Shown here in pieces: positions 1 through 11,277 of a stretch of 64,000 nt of DNA (position 1 is the stretch's first letter; each line of letters starts with the position of its first letter). The notes under the pieces are model-generated. The model did not search any database. It was not told the DNA's origin and was given only the letters and a program-made list of their open reading frames with translations. The position numbers and the translations under genes were made by a program. Origin of the DNA: Trileptium ribeirensis (taxonomy: Eukaryota > Nematoda > Enoplea > Enoplida > Thoracostomopsidae); NCBI GenBank assembly GCA_030248225.1, contig JASANE010011637.1, positions 1-64,000 on the forward strand, in the 5' to 3' direction.

Positions 1-38
1 TAGCAATACGTATTTTGCCTTGTTCTTCGTTCAGTTAC

Positions 39-753
39 GTATTGCTGTCATTCGTAGTTGTCGGCTCTGTTGTTGTAGTTGTAGTAGATGGGGCAGTTGT
101 AGTTGTGGTTGTCGGCTCTGTCGTTGTTGTAGTAGTGGATGGCGCAGTTGTGGTTGTAGTTGTGGGCTCTGTTGTAGTTGTGGTAGTAGATGGTTCAGTC
201 GTTGTCGTAGTTGTCGGCTCTGTTGTTGTAGTTGTAGTTGATGGGGCAGTTGTAGTTGTAGTTGTCGCCTCTGTCGTTGTTGTAGTAGTAGATGGAGCAG
301 TTGTGGTTGTAGTTGTGGGCTCTGTTGTAGTTGTGGTAGTAGATGGTTCAGTCGTTGTCGTAGTTGTCGGCTCGGTTGTTGTAGTTGTAGTAGATGGGGC
401 AGTTGTAGTTGTAGTTGTCGCCTCTGTCGTTGTTGTAGTAGTAGATGGAGCAGTTGTTGTTGTAGTTGTGGGCTCTGTTGTAGTTGTGGTAGTAGATGGT
501 TCAGTCGTTGTCGTAGTTGTCGGCTCTGTTGTTGTAGTTGTAGTAGATGGGGCAGTTGTAGTTGTGGTTGTCGGCTCTGTCGTTGTTGTAGTAGTAGATG
601 GTGCAGTTGTTGTTGTAGTTGTTGGTTCTGTTGTAGTTGTAGTGGTGGAAGGGGCAGTTGTAGTTGTGGTTGTGGGCTCTGTTGTTGTTGTCGTAGTAGA
701 TGGTGCCGTTGTAGTCGTGGTTGTTGGAGCAGTAGTTGTAGTTGTTGTTATAG
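39..753 (-). CDS. Mucin-like Thr/Pro/Ser exon of the kringle-sushi gene
   Basis: The minus strand is open through a Thr-rich tract built from a 51-bp unit, about 13 copies, each encoding 17 residues of the pattern T-E-P-T6-A-P-S-T5 with small changes (E/A and S/P swaps). Such PTS domains are typically heavily O-glycosylated stalks of secreted or surface proteins. A plausible splice acceptor (TACAATTTTAG) sits just before base 753, and the first bases (CT) complete a phase-1 codon left by the sushi exon to give Ala. The frame closes with TAA at 35-37, but GTAACT overlaps that stop at about 38-33, so the exon may end either in a stop or at a splice donor leading past the left edge. The reverse strand of this tract is also open (poly-Val), which is only a shadow. 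The domain type is confident; the exact ends are not. Confidence 0.65.
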
Positions 754-3127
754 CTAAAATTGTACTAGCTGTTATACCGGGAGATATAAAGGTTATACAC
801 AGTTCTATAATTTTAATACGTCAGTAAAACTTAACCTTTAGCTGAGCTTTTCATCCACAAATTTTCATTGATATATACAATCTTCAATGATTTATTATTT
901 AGGCGATAACTTTTACTATTAGGAGCCTAAAAGTCAACATGTCCATGTTACTCGCTCCCCTACCGAAGCCTGAGGCTCCGACAACCAGAGCTCGGCTACA
1001 CCATCCGCCTCCACCCGCAGGTCACTCTATCCGAACAGAAGCGCCGTAGGCGCCGCAGCCGTACGACGTCTATAGATAGCAGTTTCTTAGGTTCTTGCAC
1101 GATATTGTTTATGCATGATTATGTGTTCTTTGTGCACGCTGTTTGTATATGATGATTATTTTACGATTTATAACATGCGTATTTTAGAGTAGTTTAAATC
1201 GTATGTATTTATGTTTATAATAGGATAATAGTCGTTCTGACTATACGTTATTACAGTTGAATTTTGGCTTAGATAATACCAGTCATTTAATTCGGAAAAA
1301 TGCTTCTTTCAACACCATAATTAATGAACTGTAAAATCAGCATGCCTGCATCTTCAGTTATGCTGTTTGCAAGGGTATAGTTTCGTGAAGTTTTGCTGTA
1401 AAACCTGTAATTCACCGACCAATCGATGTATTCGCTTTCATTTAGTTAGATGTTACGCATCTCCAACTAAAATATTTGCATATATATCCGCCTGGTGGGG
1501 AGTTGGGGTAAAACAACATACCGTTTAGACAAATATCAACTAGTTTTTGCTGTTATCGGTTGCAACTACGTCGTACGTGACGCAATATAGCTAAAATGTA
1601 CACCGTGGATGTAGCCTTAATTGCCCTGCCTGTGCAATAAATATCGCAGAAATAAACTTTCATTCGAGAAAACATACCCAGGCAAAGTTAAAGCCAAGTC
1701 TAACAAATTTAGGTATTACAAAATATAACATGTTAAAAACTGACACAATTTGGCTCACATGTGCAAATAGGACAAATCCGCTAGCTACATGATACATTGT
1801 GACTTCATCAATGCTCCATTTACGGTTTCATTATCGTTTCCATAAATATAATAAAGCATTGCTTCTAATTAAAATTAAATTAGTGCTACAAACCAATCTT
1901 ATGTTGTGACAGCATTAGTATGTATAATGTGTATGTATACGGCCTGCTACAAAATATTTATAAAATTATTACAATTCTTACATAACAGTAGCTTTCCTGA
2001 ATTAGTTAAATTTAGGAAAATAATGTATTTTAATGAGTTATATATGAAAGTTAAGTTTTAATGAATGGGCGATGAATGCTTGGATCTGCATTATGCCTAC
2101 ATTAGCAGATATGTATATGTATGTCAGCTAGAGTAAATTATGGACATCTTATATGAGTATTTAAGCAGATGCACAGTTTACTTCTGGGACTCATCCGACT
2201 TCGGAATCTGGTCCAACTTAAAGACAAGCGATGAGATTACTACAATCAACTGTTTGTCTTTATTTGTTTGCGAAATATTATGTGAAATACACTAATTATA
2301 TTACAAATTCTGATATTTTTAAGACTTTTCGATTACGCCAATCAAATACCCTGGAACCAGGCTGGTTTAGGCAGGGTGTATAATTTGACAAATATTAAAC
2401 GGTAGACTTAATCGTATTGCATAGAGAAAGTAAAATTGTGGCAAGATGTTTAGTTGAAAGTTATATGACATTTTGACGCCACAAGTTCAAAAAACTAGCT
2501 ATAGATTAGAGCCTGGTTGATCTGCTTATTTTACAGTACATAATAAAAGTCTCTGACTTGGAGAACTCTTCGAGGCAATGTTTGGATAATTGTCCGTAGT
2601 CAATAATTGATAAAGTGCAAGATCTAAGAAGTGAAGTGACAAATTTAATAAAGTAAGTCGTCACATATTTGTTTATTTATTGTAAAAATTTATGACAAAA
2701 ATACAATAATTTCAATCATTGAGAGTTGCGCAATATTTTATTCAATGCCAGCTGTATTTTATGGCTCCATGAATATCGTCTGGAATGGCTTAATATCGGC
2801 GTTGAATGAGTTATTCTTAAACATAACTTTTGATCGACAAGTAAAAGCCTGTTAAAATCAAATCAATTATTAAATCAAAAGCTCAAACATACTGCAACCC
2901 ACAATTTCCTTCAAGTAGCAGAGTTATACAGTAATCGTTTGTATGGTAAAATGATAAAATTAACCTGTGCGAGAGATGGCTGCCTGAATGAAGCGTAAAC
3001 ATTAATCGATGGCGTGGCATCAACTGTTTGCTAAGACGTAAAAGTGTGTTATATAGCATTTTAGGAAAGAGGAATCGAAATTCGAAGGATGATTCTAATC
3101 TAAGCTGTAGGAAGTGAAACTGCTTAC
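754..3127 (-). other. Intron between sushi and mucin exons
   Basis: This is AT-rich non-coding DNA between the sushi donor (GTAAGC at 3127) and the mucin-exon acceptor at 755-754. No further domain-like exon was seen on either strand. A conspicuously GC-rich islet at about 938-1080, with short inverted motifs such as GCCTGAGGC and GGCGCC, stands out. Its minus strand has stops in all frames checked, so it is more likely a small repeat than an exon. Confidence 0.5.
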
Positions 3128-3295
3128 CTACGCAAGTCGGCTGGGTAAGCGTTCCCGATGATGAGCATATCGGTTGAGGATTTCCAACGAGCGCGTATCC
3201 TTCGTTGCACGTATAGTTTACGTACATCTGTTCATTCAGTGTCGGCCCTTCTGGAGTGCACTGTCCGTTCGCAATAGAGCAGCTGGGACATGTTA
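3128..3295 (-). CDS. Sushi (CCP) domain exon
   Basis: One 168-bp exon encodes a complete sushi/complement-control-protein module. Four cysteines follow the family spacing: the domain begins T-C-P-S-C, has a central Y-T-C-N-E-G-Y core typical of CCP modules, and ends Q-P-T-C. Sushi modules are extracellular protein- or glycan-binding folds of about 60 residues. The acceptor (ATTTCAG) and donor (GTAG|GTAAGC) are both good, and the exon is symmetric phase 1-1, the classic arrangement for shuffled extracellular modules. The upstream kringle exon ends with a single G that joins TA here to make Val. A tryptophan usual near the end of CCP domains is not obvious, so the module is somewhat divergent. 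Confidence 0.85.
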
Positions 3296-5991
3296 CTGAA
3301 ATGATATTTGTTGATATGTACAGATTTATTCATCAAACCTGAACATAATTTGTCACACGGCAGTGTATACGCCGACATCCAGAGCAACAATCCTACACAG
3401 AACAAAAACAGTAAAAGATTTCAATAAAATACACACCAGTAGATTCATCTCATCTATCAAGACGAACGGTACCCAACATGACCATATTCCGAAGTAAAAA
3501 GTTTTTGGATTCTTAAGGGGGGTCTAAAAAAATCGAAAAAAAATTTTCAGGGATGTGGGTGAAATTTCTGAACCGCCTCATCGAGCTGAATCGATTTATA
3601 CCAAAGCCAGCTCTATATCTTCAAAATTGACCAAATTCTGGCTGGGGGGGCAAAAGGAAAGTCCCGAATTTGCAACCACTACAACACATTGCACTGAAAA
3701 AATTTTTTCAGGGATGTGGGTGAAATGAGCATTTTCTGAACTGTCTCATCGAGCTGAATCGATTTATACCAAAACCAGCTCCGTATCTTCAAAATTGACC
3801 AAATTCTGGCTGGGGGTAAAAGAAAAGACCCGAATTTGCAACCACTATAACACATTGCAGCGGCACTTAAATCTTTCCAACGGGTACGGTTATGAGAAAA
3901 CCACACGGTGGCTTTAACGATAGGAGTGCGTATAATTATTTGGTTCGATTTAATACTGAAAATACTTCATATTTTTAGTATTGTGTAAACTTACTAACTG
4001 GTGTCCAACTGCCCACCGTCCAAGTAATGCTGGAAGCGCATTAATACAATACAGTATGTAATTTATGTCTACGATCCAACTGTCGATCTATTTAGTATAT
4101 TATCCGTCGCGGTAAAAATGCCATACATGCCCGCAGGTATCTATCGCAGGTAAACAGACCGGTGCGGGTAGTGGGATGGTGGTAGATAGTCACCAAGGCG
4201 CATAACCCCTAGGTTTTTGGTTTTTCTTAGACTAACTTTATCGGTAACCAACCCCCGTTCCATATCCACCTGTGGGCATGTGTACTTGGCCTGTGTCTGC
4301 ATAGTTTACTGTTTTCACATGCTCGATACAAATCCCATGGCTCTATTCAGTACCGCGCCTATTTAATTTAAATTTGCCATCGGGCAAAAGTTTCTGATGC
4401 GATGAAGGAAGTAAGCTATGCTTATGCTAAGATTGTTTATCTAGTCGATGCTTGGAAGATAGTTATACCATTTCTACCATATGAATCATATGCATGAGTT
4501 GTAAAGGCTGCTGAAATGAGTGTAGATAATGCGAACGGCCGTAATATTTTGTTGCATAACGGTTTTCCAACTATTTTCGGCTCCAAAATCCTGAAAATAT
4601 TTTTCCATTTTTTCGGGGGGGGGTAGGAAAAAACGGAAAAAACGGAAAATAAACACTTTTTTGCGTTGGTTTTTTTCCGGTGCCCAACCCTGGTTCAAAC
4701 ATTAAGCCTACATAATAAGAACGCAAATTTGTACATAAAAATAATTGTCTCAGTTTACACCGCAACATTAAAGTATTGAAAATTTGGCACAAAACAATAT
4801 TGTGCGAAATACAATAGGCAACGAGGTGCCATTAAAATACAAGATTATTACCGATAGGTTTAGTCTACGTAATATAAAACATTAATTCGTAGTTAATTAA
4901 TTAATATGTAGTTTAGTTAATTAGTTTGTAGTTCCAAGTTTTAGGCATGATAACCGCACCTAGGAATCATTAACATATTGCGGCAGATATTACTCCGGGA
5001 AAGACACAACATAAAACAAGCTAAATTGAAACTAATAATAACAAAGTTTTGTGCTAAAGATAGATTATTCTGTTGCTAGGTTACTGATTAATCTATTGCT
5101 AGGTTTCCGCGCGAAACAAAAGTCTTGTTATTTCAACGGATATCATGCGTGAATGGGTAGGTGGGTATATGTAATTTTGCTACCATCGATTCCAGTTAAC
5201 CATGGCAACATAGTGGTGGATGCATTGGTCTATCTCTTTCCAAGAGCTGGGATAAAGCAAAGTCTACCTTTAAATCATAATCACATCGAATACTATTGTT
5301 TGTACCTATAACACGGTAACACGGGTTAAAAATTTTCACAATACAGGACACCTGTGATACTGCAATTGCATACTGATATCTATCCGATAATCTTTTTAAC
5401 AACTGAACAGGTGAGCAAACTACTAATTTTGTGCAAAATCGCATAGGTATTGCTGTTGTTATGGCTTGATGGTTTTGGTTTAAATCATCAAGGTTTAAAT
5501 TTTTGCTTTAATTTTTAACAATTTTTAAATTTAATATGCTACATATTACATAGTCGATATTTTCCTAACGTTGAGAAAACTAAGGCATAGATTGCTAAAA
5601 GCAATATTGTCAACCAACTATATTTCGCTGTCATAATATGTGGTTTTCGAATTGTTGATTTTATTGAAGGTCACGGTTTTACCATGTATGTCGATTTTTT
5701 GACTATCGGATTCTGCAGAATTCATCCCAGTATATACGTATAGCTATGAAATACGGGACTATACAGTTTCCAGATCAAAACGCCCAAAATTTACTGCTAT
5801 CATTTGTATAACTCCAGATTGTTCAATATTCAGCTATTAATAAATTGATATCTATTAATTACAATTATTTGTTGTCAATTTCGTTTGATCTAAATATTAG
5901 TCATGGTTTGATCTGGCTGGCAAATAATTAAAAGCAATGGCGCTAAAACTAACGGACCTAGCTCAGCATCTAGTACGCCGACTTAACTTAC
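3296..5991 (-). other. Intron between kringle and sushi exons
   Basis: This non-coding interval holds a two-copy repeat at 3535-3861, a G-run with a hAT-like terminal motif (CAACCCTGG) near 4613-4694, and an 82-codon minus-strand reading frame at 5196-5444. That frame has six cysteines but no recognisable domain and no clear splice pair, so I do not call it an exon. Confidence 0.5.
3535..3861. repeat. Two-copy tandem repeat, offset about 161 bp
   Basis: Two adjacent copies share TTTTCAGGGATGTGGGTGAAA, CTCATCGAGCTGAATCGA, the stretch ending ACCAAATTCTGGCTGGGGG, and a terminal ACACATTGCA. They differ by small indels, including an extra GAGCATT in the second copy. A looser relative with the same kind of CTCG..CGAG core lies near 13420-13560. 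Confidence 0.8.
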
Positions 5992-6267
5992 CGCAGTTTT
6001 CATAACAATTTGATGGTCCGGAAAGAATGAACAAAACTGATACATAACACCAAAAATTGCCCTGACTCGATTGTGGTCTCCGGCAAATGTTGTCATTCCA
6101 ATAAGGGTAACTTGACATCCCACTAGTCCAACTCTTGCAAGTGTATCCGTTTTTGTCTTTTTTCACTTGTTGCATTGCTGGCGTCAGAGGCGAATACTTG
6201 TCGACGCATGTTTTGGTCAGCGGATGATAAATACAATATCCGCTAGAGCGATAACACAAATTTTGGG
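5992..6267 (-). CDS. Kringle-domain exon
   Basis: This 276-bp phase 1-1 exon encodes 92 residues with a kringle signature in order: C1 in TCVDKY, then NGYTCKSW (C2-x-W), NICRRP (C3-R-x-P, the CRNPD-like turn), FWCY (C4), and a final C-YEN-C pair. Kringles are secreted, triple-disulphide, lysine- or protein-binding modules found in proteases, receptors and growth factors. Extra residues with two cysteines (LCYRSSGYC) precede the kringle, and the C1-C2 loop is shorter than in plasminogen-type kringles, so this is a divergent member. The acceptor is TTTGAGTTTTAG and the donor is GCG|GTAAGT. The first bases (CC) complete an Ala codon with the G from exon 1, which places the predicted signal-peptidase site directly before QNLC. 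Confidence 0.82.
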
Positions 6268-6724
6268 CTAAAACTCAAATATTTAAACAATAATAAAATG
6301 GTATTATGATTTGTGAGTTAAAAAAACTGTAATAAAATCTTCGAAAGTTTAGATATATTTTTTTGAAACTCGCTAACATTAAGCCTCTGTTAATTGTGCG
6401 AATCTGGCGCGTCAAGCTAGTTTAGTAGTTGATCTTCTTCGAAACTTTGAAGATTCTAAAACATATTTGGTGAAGCTAGTTTAGTAGTTGATCTTCTTCG
6501 AAACTTTGAAGATTCTAAAACATATTTTGTGAAGGTAGTTTAGTAGTTGATCTTCTTCGAAACTTTGAAGATTCTAAAACATATTTTGTGAAGCTAGTTT
6601 AGTAGTTGATCTTCTTCGAAACTTTGAAGATTCTAAAACATATTTTGTGAAGCTAGTTTAGTAGTTGATCTTCTTTGAAACTTTGAAGATCCTCAAACTT
6701 ATTTTGTGAACAGACGTTTTACAC
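6268..6724 (-). other. Intron 1 of the kringle-sushi gene
   Basis: A short intron (457 bp) whose bulk is the five-copy 59-bp array described separately. The donor is G|GTGTAA (weak) and the acceptor is good. Confidence 0.5.
6412..6709. repeat. 59-bp tandem repeat, five units
   Basis: Units start near 6417, 6476, 6535, 6594 and 6653 with exact 59-bp spacing. Four are nearly identical and the fifth, next to the exon, is more diverged. Each unit contains GATCTTC and GAAGATT as inverted arms around TTCGAAACTT, so each could form a small hairpin. The array fills most of intron 1 of the kringle gene. Confidence 0.92.
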
Positions 6725-6785
6725 CATAAACCCAGAAGGCGAAAGCCTTGAAAACTAATATGGCCAGTAACGTTACAACAGACAT
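6725..6785 (-). CDS. Signal-peptide exon (exon 1) of the kringle-sushi gene
   Basis: An ATG at 6785 opens a 20-codon hydrophobic stretch (MSVVTLLAILVFKAF...) that looks like a secretory signal peptide. Ending the exon after G at 6725 leaves phase 1. Joined to the kringle exon this gives ...WVYA|QNLC, a textbook V-x-A signal-peptidase site immediately before the mature N terminus. The phase match and the cleavage site together support the call. The donor (GTGTAA) is weaker than the other donors of the gene. The same frame is open further upstream to an ATG at 6923, so the true start could be earlier, but the signal peptide favours 6785. Confidence 0.55.
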
Positions 6786-8200
6786 GTCGGTGTTAATAAA
6801 AAAATCAATCAAAATAAAAAAAACATCATGAAAAATAAATTTCGAAAATGCACCTTTCACCATGATTAAAATCATTGTGCTATTTTCAACTACGTTAAAT
6901 GCTTTTCGATAAAGTGTCATCATGTTCTACCGCAATTCATCTTGCTACATTTGTTCCCTAATTATGTTATAATAAGAGCAGTGAGTGGCTAGATCCCAAC
7001 TACCGTAGAAATTACTTGAAAAAATTATTTTCATGTGATAAATTGTCTAGAATTGTATCATTTTGAAAAGATGGGAATCAAGACATGGACCTGGCTAACT
7101 GGAACAAGTACTAATAGTGAGATCCTGTTAATTTGAAATTTAGTCTCAAAAACTGAGTTGATCGGCATCTGCTTGGCAACGAGAGAGTTAACAGCGAATA
7201 ACTATTTTCGCATATGCTGAAAACAATATTAGTCTACATCGGTGAATTCCTGTTGCAGTTATAAGTCATGCAGTAAAATTAGGAATGAATATTTTACATG
7301 TTTTACTTTATATTTTTCATAACGTGAACCAGTAAAATTAGGTATTTGTGGACAATTGGTCAAGAAGTGAAACTAGAAACTAAGTCTCAAATACCCACTG
7401 GTTCGCGTTAAAGGTGAAAATCTTAAAGTCTTCATTGACTTCGGCACGACCATTTGCTGCTGAGCTATGTGTTTCACCACGTTTATCGTAATTAAATGTT
7501 GTAGGGCCCAAAGATCAAGACGGTAGCTGGAATTCAGCAGCTAACGTTTTGTCTTCAGAATTGCCTTGGTAAATTATCTGCTCAAATAATATGACGTTTT
7601 CCTTTATCAGCTGATTTCAATTTAAAACAAAAACTCAGATATTTTACATTTTAAGACATTATTTGATATTTTTATGGATAGTTCCAATCAAACTACCAAA
7701 AATAACAAAAACAAATGTAAATATTCAAAAATTTACTGCAAATTTTAATAATTGTTAGTTTTTAAAGATGTTGTTCATGTTCACAAAAGATTGTTATTGA
7801 GATCAATATCGAAGTTTTTGCCGATGAATTGTCAACAGATTTTTTTGTACCGCGTTTGTGTATCATGGCGGAATATTAAAGCATATTAAAATACACAAGG
7901 GGTTGCTATATATAATGGCGCACGTGATTTGAGCACCAAACATGATATTGTTAACTGAATTTATCATGCAGTGTTTGGTTTAAACGTGTTATGTTAATAT
8001 TCGTTCGCTTTTCGTAGTTGCCTAAAGAACGTGGAAACAGCTCCTAATTAGAACAATACTTGCGAGCAAGTTCCCAAATGTGACATCAGTTTGTCAAAAA
8101 TTACACGCTGTAGAAATGAGCTTATATAAAATTGCAGGAGTCGAATTTGTTTATAGCTAAATGTGATAAATATATGCTACACGAAATTAAACAATTCTAC
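6786..8200. other. Upstream flank of the kringle-sushi gene
   Basis: AT-rich DNA that would contain the 5' UTR and promoter of the minus-strand gene. I see no decisive TATA box or initiator. The only discrete structure is the small inverted-repeat element at 7320-7410. Confidence 0.35.
7320..7410. mobile_element. 91-bp MITE-like inverted-repeat element
   Basis: The ends TAACGTGAACCAGT (7320-7333) and ACTGGTTCGCGTTA (7397-7410) are inverted repeats matching at 13 of 14 bases, with weaker complementarity further in (GGTATTTG / CAAATACC). There is no coding capacity. The TA at the tips would suit a mariner-type MITE, but no longer target duplication is visible. Confidence 0.5.
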
Positions 8201-9073
8201 GCTTCGCTCGCGAGTGGAACGAGAATTTTCAATTTTGGCTCTGGATGGGGGGTTGAGGAGGTCCTGTCTGTGTGCGTCTGTGTGTCTGTCGCACCCGGAT
8301 CTCGATAACAGTTGGGCGAATTTTGATGCAAGATAGCTCATTCGTACCGCAATGGTCGACTTATGTGTAGTGACGGAGCCCGATATTTGAATTTTTTCAC
8401 GTGGGAAAAGTTATGGGGCAAAATGACGTCATTTTGGCCCATTTTTCAGGCACCCCCTCCAGTTTTTGCGACTTTTCTCAATAAGTAAACGAGGTATCCG
8501 CAAACTAATAGGCCTATTCCATGTAGCTTTGCAGGGCTTTCCAATGATATATAACAAGTTTTTCAACTACTTCCCAATCTGGAGTCTATAAGCTTATAGT
8601 TGGCAGCCAAATTTCATATTTGGTGAAAAGTCGTGGGAAATGCACCTAAATGTGTGATTATTATTGGTTTATAGTGTCGGATATGGGTTTTCTGGGCCAA
8701 CAAGCTGATTGCGAGTGTCAAAAATATTGTGTGGCAAATATTTTTCACACTTCTGCTTCATACTTGGTATGAAAAATGAGATTTTTCTCAAGTGTCCGTT
8801 TGAATTCTTTAACGTTCTTTTCACGGTCAATTTAGGGTTTTATTGAATTATTAAATTGTTAGTTCATTGTTTTTGTACTAGTTGTATGATGTTTTGTCTG
8901 CTGCATACCTTGGCTATCAAAAGAGGCGGGTGTAACTATGACTCATCGCTCACGGTTTATATAATGCTGCACCTGCGTGCTGTGTGTAGGCTTTGTTTGT
9001 GTGCTTTCTACAACAGACTTCGGAGGATTGTTCTCACCACTCGAATTCTGGCTCGCAAGCGAGCTTCACTAGT
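8201..9073. mobile_element. Dispersed non-autonomous element, copy 1
   Basis: About 870 bp nearly collinear with 15121-16160. Both copies run from GCGAGTGGAACGAGAA, through CTGTGTGTCTGTCGCACC and GGCTTTCCAATGATATATAA, to CTCGCAAGCGAGCTTCACTAGT. The termini have imperfect inverted similarity (CGCTTCGCTCGCGAG at the left; reverse complement of the right end GAAGCTCGCTTGCGAG). No transposase is encoded. Small reading frames near the right end are conserved between copies only because the DNA is. Confidence 0.75.
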
Positions 9074-10071
9074 TAATAATAAGATCATTGATAAACTCTA
9101 CGACTGAATGGTACCGAATAAAAAGTAATATAATTTAATAAACAACAAATTGGTAAATGTTTTCATCGGGTATTTATAGTAATGTGAAGAACCGCAATCG
9201 ACTTGTACTTAATGTTAATTTGGAAACACTTAAGTAGGCCCTTTATACAGAGACGTTCAACACAAGCATTTTAATAAATAGTCTATAAAAAGCAATTAAA
9301 ACGTTCATAAAATCCATCACTTACATTGTCTTTTGTACCTGGACAACGCCTTGTTTCGACTGACTCTTCTAGCGCTGATATTAGATTTTAGTCGTAATTC
9401 GATTGTCTACAAACAACATATATTGTTTTTGATCTATTTTGTAGATTCCTGAAAACACCTCATGCAATTATTATTATTAAAATTTTTGATGTGCTCCGGT
9501 TGATTTGAGATCTTAGTTTCTAGAACAAGATAGACATAGTTCAATCTTACTCATGATAACCCAAGCCAATGACAACTAAAACACACTCCAAATTCAACAG
9601 CACACCCCAGTTGTATACACGTATAAAATCATATACTCCCGTAAATAGACAATTTTTTCAACTTGTTGACAAGGCTTGTCTGGCGATTTTGTCATATTCT
9701 CTATTTTTGCAATGCAGTATACAACTGAAATGAAATGTATTCCATGACATTGCAGTAGTGTTTAATAGTGGTACATTGTAAGCATATGGAGTTGCTCATT
9801 CCTATGATTACAGATATTGTCGCAAATTGGTAAAATTAAACTTAACCATGAAGCATACGTCTTTCAACATATGCATAAGCTGGGTAGTCCATATTTACTG
9901 TTCTATAAGGTTGAGCAAAAATTTTAAATTGTGAGACGGAAAAGTAGTATACTAGATTTTTTTTCAATACATCAAAAATTGCGACTACGGAAGATACACT
10001 AACTTATGTGCATTTAGAAATAACCGGGAGACAACAAGTACTATCTCTAATTTGCCCACGGTCATGTTTGG
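9074..10071. other. Non-coding interval
   Basis: AT-rich DNA without a recognisable gene. The only item of note is the exon-like block at 9325-9374. Confidence 0.4.
9325..9374 (-). other. Possible 50-bp exon with strong splice sites
   Basis: On the minus strand a good acceptor (TAAAATCTAATATCAG) and a near-perfect donor (T|GTAAGTGATGG) bracket 50 bases. One frame reads LEESVETRRCPGTKDN. The length is not a multiple of three and no neighbouring exon with a matching phase was found, so this may be chance. Confidence 0.2.
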
Positions 10072-11277
10072 GTATTTCCAATAATAAATGAAAATAACGG
10101 TAGTATGTTTCGAATGTATTTTAATTCGAGTTGTTCACGATATTTTGTCAAATGGAATTTCCACTGCGATTATTTACCATTCGTATTTCCAATAATAAAT
10201 GAAAATAACGGTAGTATGCTTCGAATGTATTTTAATTCGAGTTGTTCACGATATTTTGTCAAATGGAATTTCCACTGCGATTATTTACCATTCGTATTTC
10301 CAATAATAAATGAAAATAACGGTAGTGTGCTTCGAATGTATTTTAATTCGATTTGTTCACGATATTTTGTCAAATGGAATTTCCACTGCGATTATTTACC
10401 ATTCGTATTTCCAATAATAAATGAAAATAACGGTAGTGTGCTTCGAATGTATTTTAATTCGATTTGTTCACGATATTTTGTCAAATGGAATTTCCACTGC
10501 GATTATTTACCATTTCAATTTCAATAAAAATAAAAACGGGGTCTCGATGTATTTTTCGATTTGTTCACGAATTTCGCAAAAATTCCCGCAAGTATTTCCA
10601 ATAATAAATGAAAATAACGGTAGTGTGCTATTTTTTTATTTCTTTTTTTCCCTTTTTTTTCAAATGGATTTCCACTGCGATTATTCCCCCCTTTAATTCG
10701 ATTCCCAAAAAATAAAATACTACATTTGTTCACCCCCCGATTTGTTCACGATATTTTGTCAAATGGAATTTCCACTGCGATTATTTACCATTCGTATTTC
10801 CAATAATAAATGAAAACAACGGTAGTGTGCTTCGAATGTATTTTAATTCGATTTGTTCATGATATTTTGTCAAATGGAATTACCACCAAACACCCAAACC
10901 CCAACACAAAAATCTCCATTGCGATTATTTACTATTGGTATTTCCAATAATAAATGAAAACAACGGTAGTGTGCTTCGAATGTATTTTAATTCGATTTGT
11001 TCATGATATTTTGTCAAATGGAATCTCCATTGCGATTATTTAAAATTGGTATTTCCAATAATAAATGAAAATAACGGTAGTATGCTTCGAATGTATTTTA
11101 ATTCGATTTGTTCACGATATTTTGTCAAATGGAATTTCCATTGCGATTATTTACCATTGATATTTCCGATAATAAATGAAAATAACGGTAGTATGCTTCG
11201 AATGTATTTTAATTCGATTCGTTCACGATATTTTGTCAAATGGAATTTCCATTGCGATTATTTACTATTGGTATTTT
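10072..11277. repeat. 111-bp satellite array
   Basis: Units beginning GTATTTCCAATAATAAATG recur at 10072, 10183, 10294 and 10405 with exact 111-bp spacing. They continue, more diverged, to about 11277. Because 111 is a multiple of three, the plus strand shows a long spurious reading frame at 10105-10527. The middle (about 10516-10930) is disrupted: units are truncated, and A/C-rich or C-run insertions absent from other units appear (for example near 10728 and 10882-10911). This suggests decay, or possibly assembly error. Confidence 0.92.

Noticed and set aside
15..827. 270-codon plus-strand frame of poly-Val with Asp-Gly and Gly-Ser
   Set aside because: It is the complement of the Thr/Pro repeat exon. 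The minus-strand reading has a mucin composition and in-phase splice sites.
5196..5444. Cys-containing minus frame as an extra exon of the kringle-sushi gene
   Set aside because: No acceptor/donor pair in phase 1 and no domain pattern. The kringle and sushi exons already join in phase without it.
6412..6709. Regular 59-bp repeats as a CRISPR array
   Set aside because: Repeats are contiguous with no unique spacers, and the genome is eukaryotic.
10105..10527. 140-codon plus-strand frame
   Set aside because: Produced by the 111-bp satellite, whose unit length is a multiple of three.
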